From NCBI RefSeq assembly GCF_024498075.1, contig NZ_JANHOF010000001.1, forward strand, positions 1 to 64,000: a DNA stretch of 64,000 bases, in the 5' to 3' direction. Source of the DNA: Paenibacillus mendelii (GTDB lineage: Bacteria > Bacillota > Bacilli > Paenibacillales > Paenibacillaceae). Position numbers and translations under genes: made by a program. The notes below the pieces were generated by a model. The model was not told the origin of the DNA, did not search any database, and saw nothing but the letters and a program-made list of their open reading frames with translations. Shown here piece by piece: positions 60,567 to 64,000 of the stretch (positions are counted from its first letter, which is position 1; each line of letters opens with the position of its first letter).

Positions 60567-62708
60567 TTATCTGGCCTTCAATTGAAGGCTTATGGTTCGA
60601 TTGCCGTCACTACCGGACACCTTCTGGCTAACAACGTAACCTTCTCCAGTTGTGATCACTTTACACTTATACAAGGAGCTTAAGTTTATCGCATCTACCA
60701 GAGATAAGCCTGTCATATCCGGTAACGGGATGTTTTCTATTTTTTCGGTGATCAAATAGATTCCATTCCCCTCCGATGGTTTGAAATCCGTGGAAGGGAA
60801 TACGTCCAGAACGGTCGAGCCTTTTCCTAATACCGTTATCGTTGAATCCTGGCCAATTCTTTTCTTGGCTTCTTCAATACGTTTCCCTTGTAACTCGGAT
60901 ACTTTAATCGTCCCTTTCATACTCGGGCTGGTTGTTGGCTGAGATGTCGGATGAACACCCATATAGGTTAAGGTTTGACTCACGATTTCCTTGAAGACAG
61001 GCGCTGCAACCGTTCCTCCTCCCAACTCATCCTTAGGTTCATCAACAATAACTAGAACAACGACCTTAGGGTTTTCCACCGGAGCATACCCAATAAACGA
61101 AACAACGTGCTTCCCTTTCGCATATGCCCCATTGATAACCTTATTGGCCGTACCTGTCTTACCTGCAACGCGTATGCCTTCAATAGCAGCATATTTCCCT
61201 GAACCCAGTTTGCGGTCCGATACGACTTGTTCGAGGTAATCTCCGGCAAGCTTAGCCGTGTCCGATGAGATGACTTGACGGATGAATTTAGGTTTCGTCG
61301 CAATCGTCATATTATCCGATGATCGTACGATTTGTTTGATGATATGCGGCTCCATAAGCTTGCCGCCATTAGCAACAGCTGCTACTGCAGCTACTTGCTG
61401 CATAGGAGTCACTTGAATTCTGCCCTGCCCATAGGACGCCGCAGCATAATCGGCAGGATACTTCATTTTTAATACGCCCGAACCCTCGCCATTTAGTTCA
61501 ATGTTCGTTTTTTCGCCAAATCCAAACTTTTTAATGTAATCGGTCAACCGATCCGCTCCTAGTTTTTTATACCCTAGATTGACGAAAGCCACATTACTCG
61601 ATCGTTTTAAACCTTCTAAATACGAGATGCGCCCCCATCCTTCCCGTTTCACATCATGTATGATTTTTCCGGGAACAGAAATCGAGCCAGATTGATATTT
61701 ATCATACGGATCAAACAAGCCTTCCTCAATGGCTGCCGCTAACGTGACAATCTTGAAGGTCGAGCCGGGTTCGTATTCGGACATAATAGCGTGATTATAA
61801 AAGGAGGCATAATCCGATACCTCCCAATACTGATTCGGGTTATAGGTCGGTCTATTCGCAAGGGCCAATATATCCATTGTGGACGGGTCCGCTACGATTA
61901 CGGTCGCGCTTTTGGGTTCATACGTTTCAACGACTTTATTCAACGCCTGTTCCACAAAAAATTGAATGTTTGTATCAATGGTCAACATAATCTGGCTGCC
62001 ATCTAATTCGGGCTTATAGAGCACCTCTCCCGCATCGATCCCTATGCCATTACCGTCTCTGTAGTACTTATAGATGCCTGCAGTACCCGATAGTTCTGTA
62101 TCGAAGGCGGATTCGATGCCCCCGCTCGCTTTTTTATCAAGGTCCACAAACCCGATTAACTGTGCAGCAAGACTTTCGTTCGGATAGAACCGTTTGGCCG
62201 TAGGAAAGATATAAATGCCAACATCAACGTTCTTCACATTCTTTTTCTTGCTTAGCTTCTTTTGTAAGCTTTCTTTATACGCCAATACTAGCTCGGCCTT
62301 CTTCTTATCGATATGAACGCCTTCCGGCCGGATATCCCTGCTGATATAATACGATCCGTTCTCTCTCTTTTTATACAATCCCTCCAACAGCTCGGTCTTA
62401 TCTTTGGATAAGATCGAAGACAGCTTCCCGGCTACTTCTTCTGCCATTCCGAGCTTGATCAGGATGTCCGGATTTAAGGTCACATTATATGCAGGAACGT
62501 CTCGTGACAATACAACTGAATTTCGATCGAGAATCTCCCCCCGCTGGGCAGGCAGGATCTCTGACTTCAACCAGTATTTCTGAGCCGCCGCTACATATTT
62601 ATCCGCATCCACCACCTGGACCCAGAATACCTTCGCAATTAGAACGACGAATATTAGTGAAAGAAACAACCCTAAGACTAAGGAGCGCCTCTTGATCAAT
62701 TTCCCCAT
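60567..62708 (-). CDS. Class B penicillin-binding protein with PASTA domains (PBP2/SpoVD type)
   Basis: A 713-residue transpeptidase: an N-terminal helix (RSLVLGLFLSLIFVVLIAKVFWVQV), a dimerisation domain (about 50-230, starting AQRGEILDRNS), and a catalytic domain with S-x-x-K (EPGSTFKI), S-x-N (RSSNV) and K-T-G (AGKTGTA). Two C-terminal PASTA domains (about 600-713) follow. It cross-links peptidoglycan. SpoVD and PBP2B share this layout and sit in the dcw cluster; this one is alone, so it is probably an accessory copy. GGAGGAA precedes the ATG. Confidence 0.93.
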   Translation of the reverse strand: MGKLIKRRSLVLGLFLSLIFVVLIAKVFWVQVVDADKYVAAAQKYWLKSEILPAQRGEILDRNSVVLSRDVPAYNVTLNPDILIKLGMAEEVAGKLSSILSKDKTELLEGLYKKRENGSYYISRDIRPEGVHIDKKKAELVLAYKESLQKKLSKKKNVKNVDVGIYIFPTAKRFYPNESLAAQLIGFVDLDKKASGGIESAFDTELSGTAGIYKYYRDGNGIGIDAGEVLYKPELDGSQIMLTIDTNIQFFVEQALNKVVETYEPKSATVIVADPSTMDILALANRPTYNPNQYWEVSDYASFYNHAIMSEYEPGSTFKIVTLAAAIEEGLFDPYDKYQSGSISVPGKIIHDVKREGWGRISYLEGLKRSSNVAFVNLGYKKLGADRLTDYIKKFGFGEKTNIELNGEGSGVLKMKYPADYAAASYGQGRIQVTPMQQVAAVAAVANGGKLMEPHIIKQIVRSSDNMTIATKPKFIRQVISSDTAKLAGDYLEQVVSDRKLGSGKYAAIEGIRVAGKTGTANKVINGAYAKGKHVVSFIGYAPVENPKVVVLVIVDEPKDELGGGTVAAPVFKEIVSQTLTYMGVHPTSQPTTSPSMKGTIKVSELQGKRIEEAKKRIGQDSTITVLGKGSTVLDVFPSTDFKPSEGNGIYLITEKIENIPLPDMTGLSLVDAINLSSLYKCKVITTGEGYVVSQKVSGSDGNRTISLQLKAR

Positions 62709-62814
62709 CGGGGTTCATTCCTCCAATCATGACAACATACTGAATTACTTGTATCTAGTATATTAGCATAATTTTGGGATTGATAGAATCGGCATTCACG
62801 CGATTCCCATAACA

Positions 62815-62836
62815 AAAAGCCACGCATATACGTGGC
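62815..62836 (-). terminator. Terminator after the P-loop kinase gene
   Basis: Stem GCCACG/CGTGGC with TTTTTG following on the minus strand. Confidence 0.7.
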
Positions 62837-62845
62837 CCTTTACAC

Positions 62846-63400
62846 TCAATGATCATTGTTCAATCCGGATTGAGCTGCTCTCCATTCGTCCCACTTTAGC
62901 GTGACATAGCTTTGTATTTGCTCTGCTACCGCTGCGGGCGGTGTGGAAGTCGTCTCGATAATGGGCATGGGCGGATTATAGGCAGTCTCCGCATTATCTA
63001 GAAGCCACTGGGCAAATTGTTCATGCTGCTGGAGCATGTCATCGGTCCACATCGCTTTATCTTCCCGATTGCGAAGTCTCGTATTGCGCGTTGCGTCATC
63101 ACAGTGAAGATTAATGAAGCAGACATCGCTAAATTGATCATAATGATCACATTTCTGTGCATCCCAAGGCATAAACGTGCCGCATATAACCGTACCTCTA
63201 CCAGATCGAGCGACGAAATAAGCGATTCGCAGGAGCAGGTTAAATCTACCTTGATAGTCTAACGGCGTCTCGCCAAACAGATCATTATCTGTGCTGAGGA
63301 TCACAAAATCTGGCAATTGAATGCGGAGTTCTTCCATAACCGTTGTTTTCCCTACACCACTTGCACCAGTTACAATAAATAAAGGCAATTTTTGCTGCAT
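62846..63400 (-). CDS. P-loop nucleotide kinase-like protein
   Basis: A 184-residue protein with Walker A TGASGVGKTT, a Walker B-like VILSTDNDLFGE, and the lid-type segment NTRLRNREDKAMWTDDML. The overall layout matches small nucleoside/shikimate-like kinases (AAA_33/ AAA_18 type). The ligand is unknown. GGAGGAA precedes the ATG. It is transcribed alone, between the SpoVD-type and glnS genes. Confidence 0.85.
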   Translation of the reverse strand: MQQKLPLFIVTGASGVGKTTVMEELRIQLPDFVILSTDNDLFGETPLDYQGRFNLLLRIAYFVARSGRGTVICGTFMPWDAQKCDHYDQFSDVCFINLHCDDATRNTRLRNREDKAMWTDDMLQQHEQFAQWLLDNAETAYNPPMPIIETTSTPPAAVAEQIQSYVTLKWDEWRAAQSGLNNDH

Positions 63401-63611
63401 AAATGAATTCCTCCTGCTTCAGTTCTTAAAGCTATACATTGAATTCTGGCACCTCACATCACTTGGATTAGACACCTGAGGTTCAAATGGCCACATTCAA
63501 CTTCAAGGATACGTAGTATTAAACGCTTCCTATAGTCTTCTTCTAAATTTATTGTAACCTAATCGTTATTCGTTGAAAGGTAGAATATGGTTATAATAAT
63601 TGCAGAAATGA

Positions 63612-63640
63612 AAAAGGACCCGCTTCGGCGGATCCTTTTG
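63612..63640 (-). terminator. Terminator of glnS
   Basis: Stem AAAAGGATCCGC/GCGGGTCCTTTT around a TTCG-type tetraloop with a T-rich tail on the minus strand. Confidence 0.85.
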
Positions 63641-63672
63641 TACATTCATACCTTCGGGCAATCAGAAGTCCT

Positions 63673-64000
63673 TCACCTTTTATTCCAGGTGTCTTTCAAC
63701 GGTACAATACGATTAAACACAAGCCGGTCTCCGGTAGTGAATTTCTTGTCTACGCAAAAATAGCCATGGCGGAAAAATTGAAACTTGTGCTCAGGCCGGG
63801 CATGATCAACATAAGGCTCCAACAATACATCCTCTAAGACTACAAGAGACTCCGGATTGATTACATCCGTCCAAGCGCCGATATCGTCCTTCGGAATATC
63901 ATCATCCAGAAGCAGCTTCTCATATAGATGTACGTCAGCCTTGACCGCGTGCTCGGCTGAGACCCAATGAATCGTCCCTTTCACCTTCCGCCCCGTAAAT
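63673..64000 (-). CDS. glnS: Glutaminyl-tRNA synthetase, C-terminal part (cut by window edge)
   Basis: The minus-strand frame is open from the window end and reads FTGRKVKGTIHWVSAEHAV ... LLEPYVDHARPEHKFQFFRHGYFCVD ... FNRIVPLKDTW, the C-terminal anticodon-binding barrel of GlnRS. The stop is at 63673. Use of GlnRS rather than only the GatCAB route is known in some Paenibacillus relatives. The enzyme charges tRNA-Gln in the cytoplasm; the catalytic part lies outside the window. Confidence 0.95.
   Translation of the reverse strand, partial: FTGRKVKGTIHWVSAEHAVKADVHLYEKLLLDDDIPKDDIGAWTDVINPESLVVLEDVLLEPYVDHARPEHKFQFFRHGYFCVDKKFTTGDRLVFNRIVPLKDTWNKR

Overview
The window looks like a chromosomal segment of a Gram-positive, spore-forming soil bacterium of the Paenibacillus type (Bacillota). 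The grounds are frequent TTG and GTG starts behind strong GGAGG sites, many rho-independent hairpins, B. subtilis-like proteins (an RsbQ homologue, XpaC, a YaaN/TelA homologue, a SpoVD-type penicillin-binding protein, an S-layer-anchored GH18 protein), and an accessory load of large secreted glycan enzymes and two-component systems. This assignment is an inference; no rRNA or tRNA gene was seen.

Layout. 0-0.1 kb: the start of an IS1182-type transposase cut by the window edge. 0.6-7.2 kb: a sugar ABC importer (binding lipoprotein and two permeases, no ATPase) with an HlyD-type adaptor gene inside the operon, behind its own histidine kinase/response regulator pair. 7.5-10 kb: a GH99/WbsX-like secreted lipoprotein. 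10-17 kb: an ankyrin-repeat protein, a DUF4132 protein followed by what looks like a decayed MoxR ATPase stub, a frameshifted sugar isomerase and a truncated phosphotransferase; this is the most eroded stretch. 17-24 kb: a beta-lactamase-fold protein lacking its catalytic serine, a YciI protein, a DUF998 protein with a displaced start, an OsmC-Na+/solute symporter operon and a uridine-kinase-like protein. 24-25.5 kb: a DMT-family permease under an FMN riboswitch. 25.7-29.3 kb: an XpaC / SBP-VWA / TelA operon. 29.8-34.3 kb: an SLH-GH18 protein and a 936-residue alpha/alpha-barrel glycoside hydrolase. 34.8-37.4 kb: an ABC-2 exporter. 37.5-41.3 kb: a hybrid histidine kinase, a CheY-like receiver and an HD-GYP regulator. 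41.7-45.4 kb: a 1231-residue secreted paralogue of the first GH99-like protein. 45-52 kb: an SRPBCC protein, an RsbQ/PAS-GGDEF pair, a HemG-type oxidase, a TetR regulator and a DHA2 drug exporter with a palindromic operator. 52-58.4 kb: a large-subunit catalase, a DUF421 protein, a VOC protein, an AraC regulator, and a Rieske ferredoxin with an amidohydrolase. 58.5-64 kb: a histidine phosphatase, small secreted proteins, the SpoVD-type PBP, a P-loop kinase and the end of glnS.

How the genes work together. Three exoproteins spread over 38 kb (7.5-10, 31.4-34.3 and 41.7-45.4 kb) share what appears to be the same roughly 100-residue module, eight copies in all by eye, with the core GQSF...TPTW...G.YY.E.S...IGWW. 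With the SLH-GH18 protein and the sugar importer they suggest extracellular polysaccharide processing. Signalling is c-di-GMP rich (HD-GYP regulator, RsbQ-gated diguanylate cyclase). The best leads are the shared module, the FMN-riboswitch DMT permease, the RsbQ/PAS-GGDEF pair, the XpaC/VWA/TelA operon, the adaptor-containing sugar ABC operon, and the serine-less beta-lactamase homologue with an attenuator-like leader.
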